A stretch of DNA of 64,000 nucleotides. Source: Dryomyza anilis. Lineage: Eukaryota; Arthropoda; Insecta; Diptera; Dryomyzidae. The stretch covers positions 98,949,700 to 99,013,699 of the forward strand of contig OX638130.1 of assembly GCA_951804985.1 (NCBI GenBank), given 5' to 3'. Each line of letters opens with the position of its first letter. Position 1 is the stretch's first letter. Shown in pieces: positions 1 to 11,811 of this stretch. The translations under genes and the position numbers were made by a program. A model generated the notes under the pieces. It did not search any database. It was not told the DNA's origin and saw nothing but the letters and a program-made list of their open reading frames with translations.

Positions 1-1640
1 TGGCATGACAAGATTTTCAACATGACAGTGACGATATCACACACCGAAAATAAAGCTATCATAAAACTAATACATATTAATACAAATGAAAAAAATAATA
101 CAAAATGTAGTTTTACTACAATTTCAATATATTATATTCGATATATTTTTTACTGATAAATGTATTTAAAAATAATATCATAAAATGATGGACATTTAAT
201 GCGTTGGAAAATTTCAAAGAAAACTCAAAATGAAAATGTTGTAAAAAGAAAAAAAATATAATATTTCTTATTAAATCGTTAAATTACACTACTCAAAATC
301 GTCAAAAAATTGTCTAAAAAAACAATATTTTTCGAGTTTGGATTCAAATATTTTCAAAACCTATTGAAATAATAATATTTGTCAGTATATTGTAATTAGT
401 CTTGACAATTGAAAGAAAAATTTCGTTTACAGTTTTTTGTAAAACTGGCTATGTAAGGGACTATATTTTTTTAATTCTAAAAAGTGGTTAAAAAGGGATT
501 GAAAATTCAAGTGCCTTTTTCTGAAAAACGTTTACGTAATAGAAAAAACTGAGTATGCAGTCAAAATCAACAGCCACGAATTATATAGAATTAATGTATG
601 GAATGTCAATGGCATATATTTTTCTCGTTTTGTTTAGTTTTTTAAACAAAAGTATTTAATAGAATTTAAGCTTCAAAAGTAATTGAATTACAAAAGCAAT
701 TATTTTAAAAGTATTATTATTTGACTTGAATGTAGTATTTTTTTATTTAATAGTTTTTTGTTTATTTTTAATTTTATAGAACTGTTCTTTACTTGTTATT
801 GAAGATTCAAAAGTTCCGCTCAAGACATATTATTCAAGAAAAATATAAAATTATAAAATCGTTTATTTTTCTTTACCACAAATAACAAATAAAAAAACTT
901 CAATCCTCTACAATTGTACCCTCCGTCGTGGCGGTTGTGTTTTCTTTAAAACACTATCTACAACAAACACGATTTATACTAATAGCTCTATCCGTAGAAC
1001 TTGCTCTATTTATCAGGACTTTTTATATATTTGCTCTGCAAGGAGCAACTTTCGAAGAGCAACTGCTCGCTGTCTGTCAAAGCAACAATGGCAGCAAACT
1101 CACATCAAAACAAAGTTTCAAAAACCCTACAACAGATGGCGCTAAGATATGTCAGTAAATAAGAAAAAAAAAAACACTCGCAGGACTCATCGTTATTCTG
1201 CTGATGTTGATGCTACTGCCACTGCTCTGGGATGATTTTGCTCTAAATTAAATTATTTGGCAAAAGCATAAATTATTCCAATTAGAGGTTTAATTAATTG
1301 CACGATACTTGTTGTTCTTGTTGTTTTTCGTTGGTTGCTGTTTGCTGCTGAGCTGACTGACTGCTGGCTGAATGACTAAGTGACTGAGTGACGAGTGGCT
1401 GTTTGCCGAAAAGTTTGTTGGAAATAATTTAGCAACGATGTTTTATAATTATTGAAATCAGAGATGAGTTGATGAGCAACGGCTGTGGTAGGTTAGCAAA
1501 GGCTGCAGTTAAAGTTGGATGATTGAGTGATGGATTGTTAGACAGATGTAGAGATAGTGAAGGATATGAAACAGGATAAAAATATGGTTTGTGATGGATG
1601 GTCAAAATAATGGAGGGGGAGGAATAAGGATATTAAAACT
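1..1640. other. A+T-rich DNA without a recognisable gene
   Basis: No coding signal that I trust. A 76-codon open frame at 928-1158 (+) has no recognisable domain and lies in ordinary noncoding-looking DNA. Positions 100-130 hold ACAAAATGTAG followed closely by ACTACA, a motif that recurs near 9.33 kb and 20.65-20.88 kb. Around 1190-1235 and 1340-1400 there are short opa-like CTG/GTT and GACT-rich tracts typical of dipteran noncoding DNA. Confidence 0.6.
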
Positions 1641-2335
1641 AAGGAATTTTAAGAAATAATTAAATTCTATGATAAAATTGTATATTAGTAATAAATTCAG
1701 TTTCATCTTAAAATTAAATAAAATTTTTACTTCTTAGTGAAAACTTAAATTTTTAGTGAAAAATTAAATTTTTTTTGATAAATATAACATTTAATAAAAA
1801 TTTAATTTTAGTGAAATATTGAATTTTAAATGAAAATTTTAATTTTTAATGGTAATTATTGTTTTTAGTGAAAAATTTAATTTTAAGTGCACATTTTAAT
1901 TTTAAGTGAAAATTTTAATTTTTAGTGAAAAATTAAATTTTTATTGAAAAATATAATATTTAATAAAAATTTAATTTTTAGTGAAATATTGAATTTTTAA
2001 TGAAAATTTGAATTATAATTATAATTTTTAGTGAAAAATTAAATTTTAAGATAAAAATTAAATTTTATGCGATAAATTAATTTTTAATGAATTTTCAATA
2101 TAAATTTAATTTTTAGTTGAAATACGAATTTTTAGTTAAAAATAGAATTTTTAGTTAAAATGGAGTTTTTAGTTAAAAATGAAATTTTTAGTTAGAAATT
2201 GAATTTTTAGTTAGAAATTGAATTTTTGCTAAAAATGGAATTTATAGTGATAATTTGATTTTTTAGTGTAAAATTAAATTTCTAGTGTAAAATTGAATTT
2301 TTAGTGAAAAATGGAATGTTTAATTAAAAATAAAT
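1640..2335 (+). repeat. 19-bp hairpin minisatellite, block 1 (degenerate)
   Basis: Repeated units close to AATTTTTAGTGAAAAATT, spaced about 17-20 bp. Each unit is a 7-bp inverted repeat (AATTTTT / AAAAATT) around an AGTG or AGTT loop, separated by one G or A. This block is diverged and mixes AGTG and AGTT loops (AGTT dominates at 2110-2220). The same family occurs in seven other blocks in this window. Confidence 0.8.
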
Positions 2336-2339
2336 ATAT

Positions 2340-3690
2340 AATAAATTGAAAATCTACACAAAAATTTAATTTTATTTTTAATTAAATTTTTAGTTTAAAT
2401 TGTTGTATATTTTTTTGATATCAATTTGTTTATTTGCATTAAGCTGTGAATAAAAATCTTATTTTTAGTTAATTTTTAATATTTTTAGTGCTTATTTTTG
2501 ATTTAAAATTTATAATTAACCTCTGCGCAATATAAACAAATTTGCATAATTTGTTTAAAATGCACTTTCAAATTTATTTTTATTTTATTATGGATATAAT
2601 GTATAAGTTTTATATGTGCTAACATAACATCAGCAGCACATATTGTTGTTGGCACACGCAGCAGCGGCAGCAACCAACCTGTGAAGCTCATTAATTATGC
2701 GAATAAATAGTAAAAGATTTACACACTTTAGCAATTTTGTAATTAACCTCAAAACAAAACAAAAAGGCAAAAAAAAATAATGGAAAAAAAGGAAAAACGT
2801 GCGGAGGCAGCCACGACCTGCTGACATTATTTTCAGCGTCAACGATGTAACCGATGTTGCCTGCAGAGGGCTCCACTTACGCCTGGTTGGGCGTAAAAAG
2901 TTAAAAAGAGGTTAAAAAAGTGAAATTAAACCAAAACAAACAGGTTATTATCAACACAATGAGGCACTCAACGAGTAAAGCTAGCTAACCTGGTACTGCT
3001 GATAATGTTGATGGTGCCGGTCATGATGAAGATGCTGTTGATGCTAATAATGTTGATGATGGTGACGACGACGATGATGATGTGGTGCTCATGCTGGTTG
3101 GTGTTAGTGATGATACTTGACGTAAATGCAAAGGTAAAGAGCAGAGGTCATTGTAAAGGATTTGGTGCAAAAGCCGTCGACGAAACACAGCGCCCAACCC
3201 TAGGTAAAGCCAAAAGAAAAAAAATATAAAAAAAAAAAATTAAACAGCGACCGTATATAAAACCTTGCAGCGCATAATCCAGGCCAGCTTTCAGGGACAT
3301 TAAAATGAAAAGCACAGGAATATGGCAACTATAATAAAAAAATAAAATAAAACTTAAATAAGCCAGTGAAAACAGCAACAACAACAAAGCGATGCGATGC
3401 GATGTTTGTCAACAAAAACAACAACAATAGCAACATCAAAAGCAGCTACCCTTTCGCGGGCAGGATTATTTAGACACATGGCCGCCACTCAGCATTTATG
3501 AAAATCTATTGCATATTTTTAGGCGCTTTGTATATTTTTTCTTGTTGTTGTTGTGACAAACATTAGCGCATCATGGTAACAACTACGACAAGGTAAATAA
3601 ACAACAACAATTATGTACACAACAAAACTAAACAACAATTTTATTGTGCACCGTGAAATAAAAATGCACTAAAAATTTAAATGTTTTTGG
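2340..3690. other. Noncoding DNA with opa-like and GAT-rich simple sequence
   Basis: Holds CAG/CAA-type short runs (2640-2690, 3370-3440), a GATGTTGATG-type imperfect triplet tract (3003-3120), and three tandem GCGAT pentamers near 3390. The open frames here (for example 3005-3229) are translations of the triplet tract and show no domain. I see no splice, promoter or coding pattern worth calling. Confidence 0.55.
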
Positions 3691-3694
3691 AATC

Positions 3695-4235
3695 TAGAGT
3701 TCAAAAATTTAATTCAAAAAGTTGCAATTTTTTACTTAAAAATTCAATTTTTAATTAGAAATTGAATTTCTTCACAAAAAATTGAATTTTAGTAAATTAT
3801 ATTTTTCACTGAAAATTCAATGTTTCTATTAAAATCCAACTTTTCCATTTTTCGAATTAAAATTAAGAATTAAATTTTTCACTCAAAATTAAATTTTGAC
3901 TAAATATTAAATTTTTTACTAGAAATTAAATTACCCACTAAATGTTCACTAACAATTCAATTTTTAACTAAAAATTTCATTTTTCACTAAAATTCATTTT
4001 TTCACTAAAAATTCATTTTTCATTAAAATTTCAATTTATCATTAAAAATTCATTTTTCATTAAAAATTCAATTTATCATTAAAAATTCAAATTTTCACTA
4101 AAAATTCAAATTTTCACTAAAAATTCCAATGTTCACTAAAAATTCAAATTTTCACTAAAAATTCAAATTTTCACTAAAATTAAAATTTTCACTAAAAATT
4201 CTATTATTCAAAATTTTATTTTTGCTCAGAATTCA
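3695..4235 (-). repeat. 19-bp hairpin minisatellite, block 2 (inverted)
   Basis: Same family as block 1 but read from the opposite strand: units read TTTTTCACTAAAAATTCA on the plus strand. The best-conserved part is 3990-4200, where the unit is close to AAATTTTCACTAAAAATTC. Orientation is opposite to its neighbours at 1.6-2.3 and 4.9-5.9 kb. Confidence 0.8.
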
Positions 4236-4239
4236 ACAT

Positions 4240-4895
4240 ACATATTTTAAATTATTTTGTACCAGAGCTTCAAGTTATATTAAGTTGGTTTTTCGCAGTG
4301 TTCGGGTTATAAAAACCACGTCTGAAAACATCAGCGGATGTGGTGGCATTCGCCAGCGACCCCAACATCCGCTGCATGGATTTTGCGCATATTAATTATT
4401 AAAAACTAAATCAACGTATAGGCTGAAATATTTCTGCCTCATATTTTATGTGTCCTTTTTTTTATTTGTGCGTTTTAATTTTTTTTTGTATATTTTTTCT
4501 GCTGCATTTTTTAGTAGCACATACACCGCACAGCAACAATAATGTGAAACTCTTAATGAAATTTTAGCCGCGAACCTCAGACTTTTTACGTCATCTCCGT
4601 TCATGGCTGACAATGAAAAATTTTGGGGTTTCATTTGGTTTTATTATTTTTTATATTTTTTTTTATAATTTAAGTGGCTGTGGAATGTGTTCAAAAAAGC
4701 AAACAGCAAATTAAGTGAACTTCAAATATGCTGCTTATATTTAATACGCAAATATTTTGAGCATTTTTTGACGCATGTTAATTATGATTAAAATTGCTTT
4801 TTTGTTGAAGGGTATTTAAAGCATGTGCCAAGGATGTCAATAATTTTTTAATAATGAAGCACATGTTTTAATTTATGTTACAGGAGGTAGATTTT
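4240..4895. other. A+T-rich DNA, no gene seen
   Basis: Unique-looking A+T-rich sequence between two blocks of the hairpin minisatellite. A 62-codon open frame on the minus strand (4446-4634) is lysine-rich from A-runs and has no domain. Confidence 0.5.
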
Positions 4896-4899
4896 TTTT

Positions 4900-5875
4900 T
4901 AATAAAATTTAAATTTCTAAGAGAAAAATTATATTTCAGATAAAATTGAAACTCTAATGAAAAATTTAATTTTAAGTGAAAAAGTAAATTAATAGTGAAA
5001 AATTGAATTTATGTGAAAAAAATAATTTATTAGTGAAAAATTTAAATTTAAATTTAAAAAATTTCATTTTATTGAAAAATTTTACTTTTAGTTAAAAATT
5101 TAATTTTAGTTTAAAATTTAACTTTTAGTTAAAAATTGAACTTTTAGTTAAAAATTTAACTTTTAGTTAAAAATTGAAATTTTAGTTAAAAATTTTAATG
5201 TTATTTTAAAATTATATTTCATTTAAAAGTTGAAATTTTATTTAAAAATTTAATTTTCAGTTAAAAGTTGAATTTATAGTTAAAAATTTAATTTTTAGTT
5301 AAAAATTTAATTTTAATTAAAAATTTAATCTTCAGTTAAAAATATAATTTTTTGTGAATATACATTTTTAGCGAGATATTTATTTTTTTGGGAACATTTT
5401 TGTGAACATTTTAATTTTTAGTGAAAAATTGAATTTAAGTGAAAAATTATATTTAAGAGAAAAATTTAATTTAAGGTGAAAAATTTAATTTAAGGTGAAA
5501 AATTTAATTTACGTGAAAAATGTAATTTAATTTAGAGAATTGAATTTATAGTCAAAAATTTAGTTTTTATTGAAAGATTTGAATTTTTATTGTAAATTTC
5601 GATTTCGTTATAATATTGAATTTTTAGAGAATAATTTGTTTTTTAATGAAGGTAAAAAATTTAATTTTTAGTAAAAAAAAATAATTTTTAGTAAAAAAAA
5701 TAAATTGAATTTTGATTTCAAAATTGAATTTCAATTAAAATTTTAGTGAAAATTTTAATTATATGTGAAAAATAAATTTTTAATGTAGAACTAAATTTTT
5801 AGTGCAAAATTTAGTTTTTAGTGCTAAATTGTATTTTTTTTTTTAGTGAAAATTGAAAATTTAAAATTGATTTAA
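4900..5875 (+). repeat. 19-bp hairpin minisatellite, block 3
   Basis: Long diverged block. The part at 5060-5340 is locally homogenised to a loop variant AGTT (TTTTAGTTAAAAATT), while the flanks use AGTG. This shows local spread of a variant inside one block. Confidence 0.8.
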
Positions 5876-5879
5876 CAAA

Positions 5880-7017
5880 TGAAATATTTATAAAAAATGT
5901 AAAAACTATTGCCCTCTATTACGACCTCATTTACCTATAACTAAAAATTAGTTCTTATGTTTAAGCAGCTAAATACGCAACGTAATGAAATTCATAAACA
6001 TTGCCAAAGGCGTCTCTCATATATATGCATGTTATACATTTCCACAACATTGTACGAAACGCCCTTTACTCGGCTGCATTATCATTAATTTCCGTCAATT
6101 AAACAGCAGGCAAATGGGCCCCAAATTGACAACATATGCTAGACAACATTAATATATATGTAGTAGGGATAAGTGGGGGTATAAGTAGGGGAGGATGGGT
6201 GATGGAGACATATTTAGATGTGTTGCCAAATTTATGAAACTCATTGACCAAACTATGTGATTGAATGCATAGACTGACTGACTACTGACTAACTGACTAA
6301 CTGACTGACCAACCGACTCAGTCTGAGGCAATATGTTTTGCATGTATATGTGATGTGCGCACATTTGTCCACCATCAGCCAGATACATTGCCCAAATCTC
6401 ATGCTACAAATGTCAACCGTACAACATATTAGGCCCAAATTAACAGCAGCCTCATAAGTAACTTGGACACACACACCCAGAATTTAAATATGGTCTATAG
6501 TTACAGGTCGAAGGGCAAATACCAACAGAGTTCCAACGCAGAGACAAACAATGGCTATCAATGATGGCTCAAATAATTAAAGTTGAATACTTCGAGATTA
6601 TAGGTTGTAGTAATAGTTAATATTACTGGGTAGAATGAGTGAGTGACATTTGGAATTTATATTGGTAATAAATCGATGACTACTGCATATAATGTTAAAT
6701 GTTTGTTGAGTTGTGGTGTGGTGTGGAATGATTAGGTAATTTGCGATAAATGCATTCATTTTAATTCTATTTGACGTGTAGCATAGTTCAGATTAATGTA
6801 TAATTCATGCAATTCGTATTTTAAGTTGATATGATATGGACTTTGTTTTTGAGTTATTCTTAGAAACATCTTAATGCTTGCAGTTGAAATTTAGTTTTTA
6901 GAAAATAATACGAAAAATTATGTTTTAATTTAATACTTAAACCTTATTATAAGCATAATAATACTTAAGTCTAATAAAGTCTGTTTTGTCACTAATGCTG
7001 CACAATAATCATTTTAG
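5880..7017. other. A+T-rich DNA, no gene seen
   Basis: Contains a short GACT/AACT tetranucleotide tract (6268-6315) and otherwise unremarkable sequence. Minus-strand open frames at 6149-6474 cross this tract (serine/valine/glutamine runs) and are not credible genes. Confidence 0.5.
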
Positions 7018-7023
7018 TTTTAA

Positions 7024-7146
7024 GCCTGAATCAACCGATTGAATTTTGAATTTTCCATACAAAAATTGGGCAATCACACGATTGATATTAAAATTATTTA
7101 ACAATTGATTCAAAAGTTGAGCGGTTATTCAATCGTATGATTCAAG
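7024..7146. mobile_element. Short palindromic MITE, copy 1
   Basis: A 123-bp element with imperfect terminal inverted repeats: CCTGAATCAACCGATTGAA on the left (7025-7043) and, on the complement of the right end, CTTGAATCATACGATTGAA (16 of 19 match). An additional internal TCACACGATTGA motif lies near 7075. The flanks show TTTTAA on both sides (7018-7023, 7147-7152), a possible 6-bp target duplication, though chance is plausible in this composition. A longer copy lies at 41807-41991. Confidence 0.6.
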
Positions 7147-7247
7147 TTTTAAAATTAACAGATGCTGTAGGGGTGGGAGCCTGGGGTAAACTGGGATGCA
7201 TTTTGATTTTCCTCCAAATAAAGTACATTTTTATATTTTTTTTATTA

Positions 7248-7486
7248 TTATGAAGGGTCTATTCCATAGAATGGTTCATGATTTAACTTTGTGCATTACT
7301 AGAATACCGGTTATATGCGTTTTAATTGATTTTCGAGCAATTTGTAAAAACAACTCAATTTCGAACTGGTTGACAAATGTTGGAGTAAAGTTGTAAACTC
7401 TACAAATTTTAACAAAAATTCTATTTGGGTCTCAAATTAAATCTAAGTTAAATCATGAACCATTCTATGGAATATACCCTTTTATG
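7248..7486. mobile_element. MITE with 37-bp TIR and TTATG target duplication
   Basis: The element proper is 7253-7481 (229 bp). Its ends are inverted repeats of 37 bp (7253-7289 and 7445-7481) that differ at a single base, starting AAGGGTCTATTCCATAGAAT. It is flanked on both sides by TTATG (7248-7252 and 7482-7486), a direct 5-bp duplication. The interior has no coding capacity; the open frame at 7196-7396 simply runs across the left end. The near-identical ends suggest a fairly recent insertion. The superfamily is not identified. Confidence 0.8.
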
Positions 7487-7651
7487 GTTTGTTTTTTTCA
7501 AAACAAATTCAAATATATTAATGATAAAAATATATAATAAGATAATAAAAAAAGATTGGTAATGCAAGAAAAAATAAGAAAAAAAATGTTTAAATTTATA
7601 AATATCTCAGTAGTTATGTTAGGGAAACACGAAACAAATGTGCATTTACTT

Positions 7652-7921
7652 CTAATCAGAATATTCTGAGTGACAATGGAGATAGGTGTTGTTACTGGTC
7701 ATCAAGTTCACACATTTTAAATAAACGAGCCGTTTGCAGATATTGCAGTTCACTGAATTGTTGAAATTTAATTTCTTCTGCATTTTATTCATGCAAATTG
7801 TACACAATTCTTCTTCTGCTTCTGATGAAGTTGAGAAATATTTACCGATGTATTTTTTCACTCCTGGTAATGGTTCGATTCTCGGCTTTCTTCTGCAGTT
7901 TAGAGGTTATCTCAGGTGAAG
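7652..7921 (-). pseudogene. PHD-like zinc-finger fragment of a transposon-type protein
   Basis: On the minus strand, an open stretch of about 85 codons ends at 7652. Its C-terminal part shows a Cys-X2-Cys (ELCTICMNK), a second Cys-X2-Cys-X7-Cys (NCNICKRLVYLKCVN) and a terminal HCH. The spacing resembles a PHD finger (C-X2-C ... C-X2-C-X4-H-X2-C), but the position of the usual histidine is tyrosine (VYLKC), consistent with decay. No ATG begins the frame, and an in-frame stop lies just upstream at about 7906. The same segment is present at about 42.34-42.55 kb, broken by further stops. C-terminal PHD-like fingers of this kind occur in some pogo/Tigger-like transposases; that attribution is inference. 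It is not an active gene. Confidence 0.45.
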
Positions 7922-8455
7922 TCAAAATTTAGCTTTTTGTTGGTTTGAGTCCAAGATTGAAGTTTATTCTTGACTAAACTGATTAAATAATTCAAATGAC
8001 CTAACATATTCACCTAAAATTATAACAAAAAATGCTTAAATTACGTTTCCCACTTTTCCCCAGTTAGTGTTTCCCACTTTACGCTAATATCAAAATTTGA
8101 ACATAACTTAGCAGCATGTATGCAATGTTAAATTATTGGCAAAACTAGTTTGTATTTCAAAAGATATACAGAATCCAGTCATTTTAAACATATCTTCCCA
8201 ATTAAAAATGACAAAATTGGAAACTTTTTGATAAAAAAACAGCACTCTAAAAAACTTTTGAAAATGTTTTTTCATTTATTCTCGAAATGCAATAAATAGG
8301 TAAAAATTTTATTATAAACATGGATGAAATATTTGGTGCCATAATAAGAAACACTTGACAATTGTTTTTATATTTTTAAGTGCAAAAACATGGTCAAAAA
8401 TTGCAATTTTCGACATTACACCATGTTCCACTTTAACCCAGGGTTCCCCAAAATG

Positions 8456-11400
8456 AAAATCACGCGGTAATAAAATGTATGTGTATTTTTATCGTTTTTT
8501 ATTTTATAAAAAAAATATTTTATGTATCAATATCTATTTGTTTTAAGTCAGTGGTTAAATTTAAATCAATTCGTGAATATGGAGAATGCAAGAACAAGGC
8601 ATGTTAGTCTTGTTTTTGCAAAATCGTTCTTGATCTTGAAAGCACAGTGAAATGGAATAACTAATTATAGAAGAATTTGTGCATCTAATATTGTTTTGGT
8701 TAGTTAGAAAAATTAAAATTTGACGACGAATATTTTTCTACAACAGTTCAACCCTCTATACCCCCTAGGTTTGGAGAATAAAAATCCATTTTACAAATTC
8801 TATCAAAATATACGCCGAAAAAATACAATATTAAAAATAAATAAAAATGTCTTTAAAATAAATACATATGTATTTGATTTACGACCAAAAGCAAATGTGC
8901 TGGTTTTTACTACATTGATGTAGTTGTTTTTGAAACAACCAGATTCAGCGGGAACTCAATGCATTGGTATCACTAGTCTTCTCCCATCTATGCGTTTCAG
9001 TTAATTGCTTTAGTCTGCATGGTATTGGTTTTATATCTGCTCACTTTGGCATTCGTCCGTCGTGTTATTAAATATTAGTAAAAATGAAAAAAATAATCAA
9101 TACAGTTACTGCAATGTAGGCAAACTAATATGTAGATAACGACATATAACTCCCCGACAAATGTACTTTTGCAGTATCTTCATTGTGTTTCCATGAATTA
9201 AAAAAATTAAAAAAAAAAAAAATTCAAAACATAATACAGTTTCTGAAATATATATCAAATGAGTTTCTAATACATAATGTACCAAAATTATATAAAATAA
9301 ATACAAATGTATTTAAAAACTAACAAAATGTAGTTGAACAAAATTTGTTTAGCTACAAAGACCTAAATGTAGTATTATTTATTACATTATTTTTTTCGGT
9401 GTAGTATAACACATTAATGAACATTACACTGGTAATGGACTGGTAATCGAAAAAAGTTCAACTGTTAAAAAAGCTCTATTGGATGAGAAAACTAATGTTG
9501 ATAATTTTCAGCGAAATCTGAATATGGGAAATGGACCCGCAGGGACCGCTTTTTGATACCCAAATTGATAATTTTAATATTGAATTAAAATGACGTCTCC
9601 CAAGAGCAATAAAATATAAAAGTTGATATGTCATTTGTTCGGAAATTACTGGAAATTGCTGTTTTACCAACAGAATCAAGTGGAGAAGCAGTGATTAAAG
9701 TTTTCTTTACATTCGATATGATCATTAGATGGACTCTAATCAAAAGATTCTATGTCTATTTTTAGTTCTGTTAGTACCCAAAATAGGCCGGGAATTTAAC
9801 TTAAAAAATTCACAAAATTTGGTAACTAATGATTCCTAATATATTTCAAATTATATACCAAATATTTGCTCAATACACCAACTAACTTAATTCTGCCTAC
9901 TTTACTTAATTCTGCCTACTTTAAAAATTCCGATAAGTTGTAACTTATCTACCTCTTTTATTTGGTTTCATTTATTTCATTCAATTAAAATTCAATTTAA
10001 TTTTTATTTGTCTACTATGTTATTTAGTGGCCAAAATGTAATAGAAAATTTTAACTTATTTTCTTTTTATTTTTAAAATTTAATTGAATTCAATTTAGTG
10101 TGCAAAAATAGTTCAAATTATTAGGTTTTCAAATATTTAAAATATTTTTGCGCCCACAATGTTAATACGCGAAATAAAAATGTTGCTGCGAATTGTAAAC
10201 AGTAAAATTGCATTAAATATTTTCTATGTTTATGTAACGTGGCAATTGTCACATTTTATTTGCACAGACCCGCCGATTGATAAAGTACAAATACAAAACT
10301 AAATTGAAATTATTGATGGACAAAAATTATAAAGGTTATAGAGGCGGCAACAGAAACACAACATCAGCAGCTGTCAGCCGAAATTTCCGCAGCAATCAAT
10401 CGAGAGCACGTTGGCACACACAGAATAATGGCAAATAAATTGTAAATTTTTATACACAATATTTTTGTGGCGGATTTTTACATATTTTTATTACAATTTA
10501 TGTGTTGTGTATTCTATGTAAATTGAACAAAATATAAAACGAGCAGCAGTCAAAGCATCAATACATCAAACAGTTAATCGCTGCAACAATAATCTATTCA
10601 TAAATTTATCAATTCATCAATCAATCTATCTATAAAATCGCCTTTTGTGCTTTTTTTGTAACATTTAATTTTTTTTTACACATATTTAAATGCAGTGCGC
10701 GTTTATTTTATTACATTTTCATACTGTTTATTTTCAAATAAAATACATAAACTTTTCATCACACATCAACTGCATGTTTTGCCAAAAAAAAAAAATTAGA
10801 TTTTATATTTTTAGCAACCACATTTATTATGCGCACATCTGTTGATTTTGTGCGGCGTTTTATTCAGTTTTTTTATATATATATTTTTTTTTATTATAAT
10901 TTTTAAATTTATTTTGTTTTCAACTAAATTTATCACATATAAAAAAATATAACTTTTTTTTTTTTATTTGTTGCGCTTCTGTTTTTGTCTCATGTGTGGC
11001 ACGTGTTAAGTGTTGAGTTTGTTGCTCGATCAAGTGAGCAGCTACAGCAGCAGCATCACTTACTTCACATCACTTCCGAGTTGCTGATGTCGCTCTTTTT
11101 TCGATTGGCTTTTGTCTGCTCTGTAAGTTTTAATCCAGGAAGAGACAGTCGGCTAAAACAATGCATTAAGTAAAACAGATTTAAGCACGAATTTGCTTTT
11201 TTATTTTATATATTTTAAATATTTTAATGTTAAAAAATTATAGAATTGTCTTCACTTATCTCAGTAATGAAAATTCAAATATTTAGGATACATTTATTTA
11301 TGTCAGTATAAAATGAAGAAAATTAAGTACAGGGATTGAATCGTTAGATTATATTATATTAATTTTTAAAATTTTTAAGTTATATGTTATAATTGACTAT

Positions 11401-11805
11401 GTTTTTTAATATTAATTTTATTTGATCACCACAATATTAACCCATCGAAATTACATTTGACATAAAATACTTCTTTTCACAAAATTTAATTATAAAAAAA
11501 CTGCTTTACGAAATTCACTCTGACTCAATTTTAATTTATCTGTACTCAAATTATTTTTTGTTTTGTCAGTTTTTGTTTGTTTTTAAAAATAAAATACATA
11601 AACAGTTTTGAATTATAATATTTTTTATTTTTAAGTTTTTGTATTATTTTTCTTCAATCAATTATTGAATTAAATAATTGAAACTAATTGTTCGGCTGAC
11701 GAATTATTATTATTATTATTCAAATTTGCATGATATGGTTTTCTAAGTTTTTAATTTTTGTATCAAAGTTTTATGGATATTTTATACGTTTGTTTTAACT
11801 GTATC
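8456..11805. other. A+T-rich DNA, no gene seen
   Basis: Mostly featureless. Near 9290-9390 there are dispersed copies of an ACAAAATGTAG / CTACATT motif also seen at 0.1 and 20.7 kb. Around 10.9-11.1 kb are T-runs and a CAG-rich patch (11040-11060), and an ATT triplet run sits at 11703-11720. None of the 60-70-codon open frames has a recognisable domain. Confidence 0.5.
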
Positions 11806-11811
11806 AATGTT

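Larger units (their letters stand above)
7172..8455 (-). mobile_element. Decayed repeat carrying a PHD-like zinc-finger remnant
   Basis: The left edge reads GCCTGGGGTAAACTGGGA (7178-7195) and the complement of the right edge (about 8434-8455) reads ACCCTGGGTTAAAGTGGAA, similar enough to be degenerate terminal inverted repeats. Inside, the minus strand carries the zinc-finger remnant described separately. A related stretch at 42282-42545 (+) shares the GTGGRAAACGTAA segment, the GACTTCACCTGAG segment and the finger, so this is an interspersed repeat, not a single-copy gene. A MITE has inserted at 7253-7481. A pogo/Tigger-like origin is a guess from the C-terminal zinc finger; no catalytic domain is visible. 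Confidence 0.45.
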
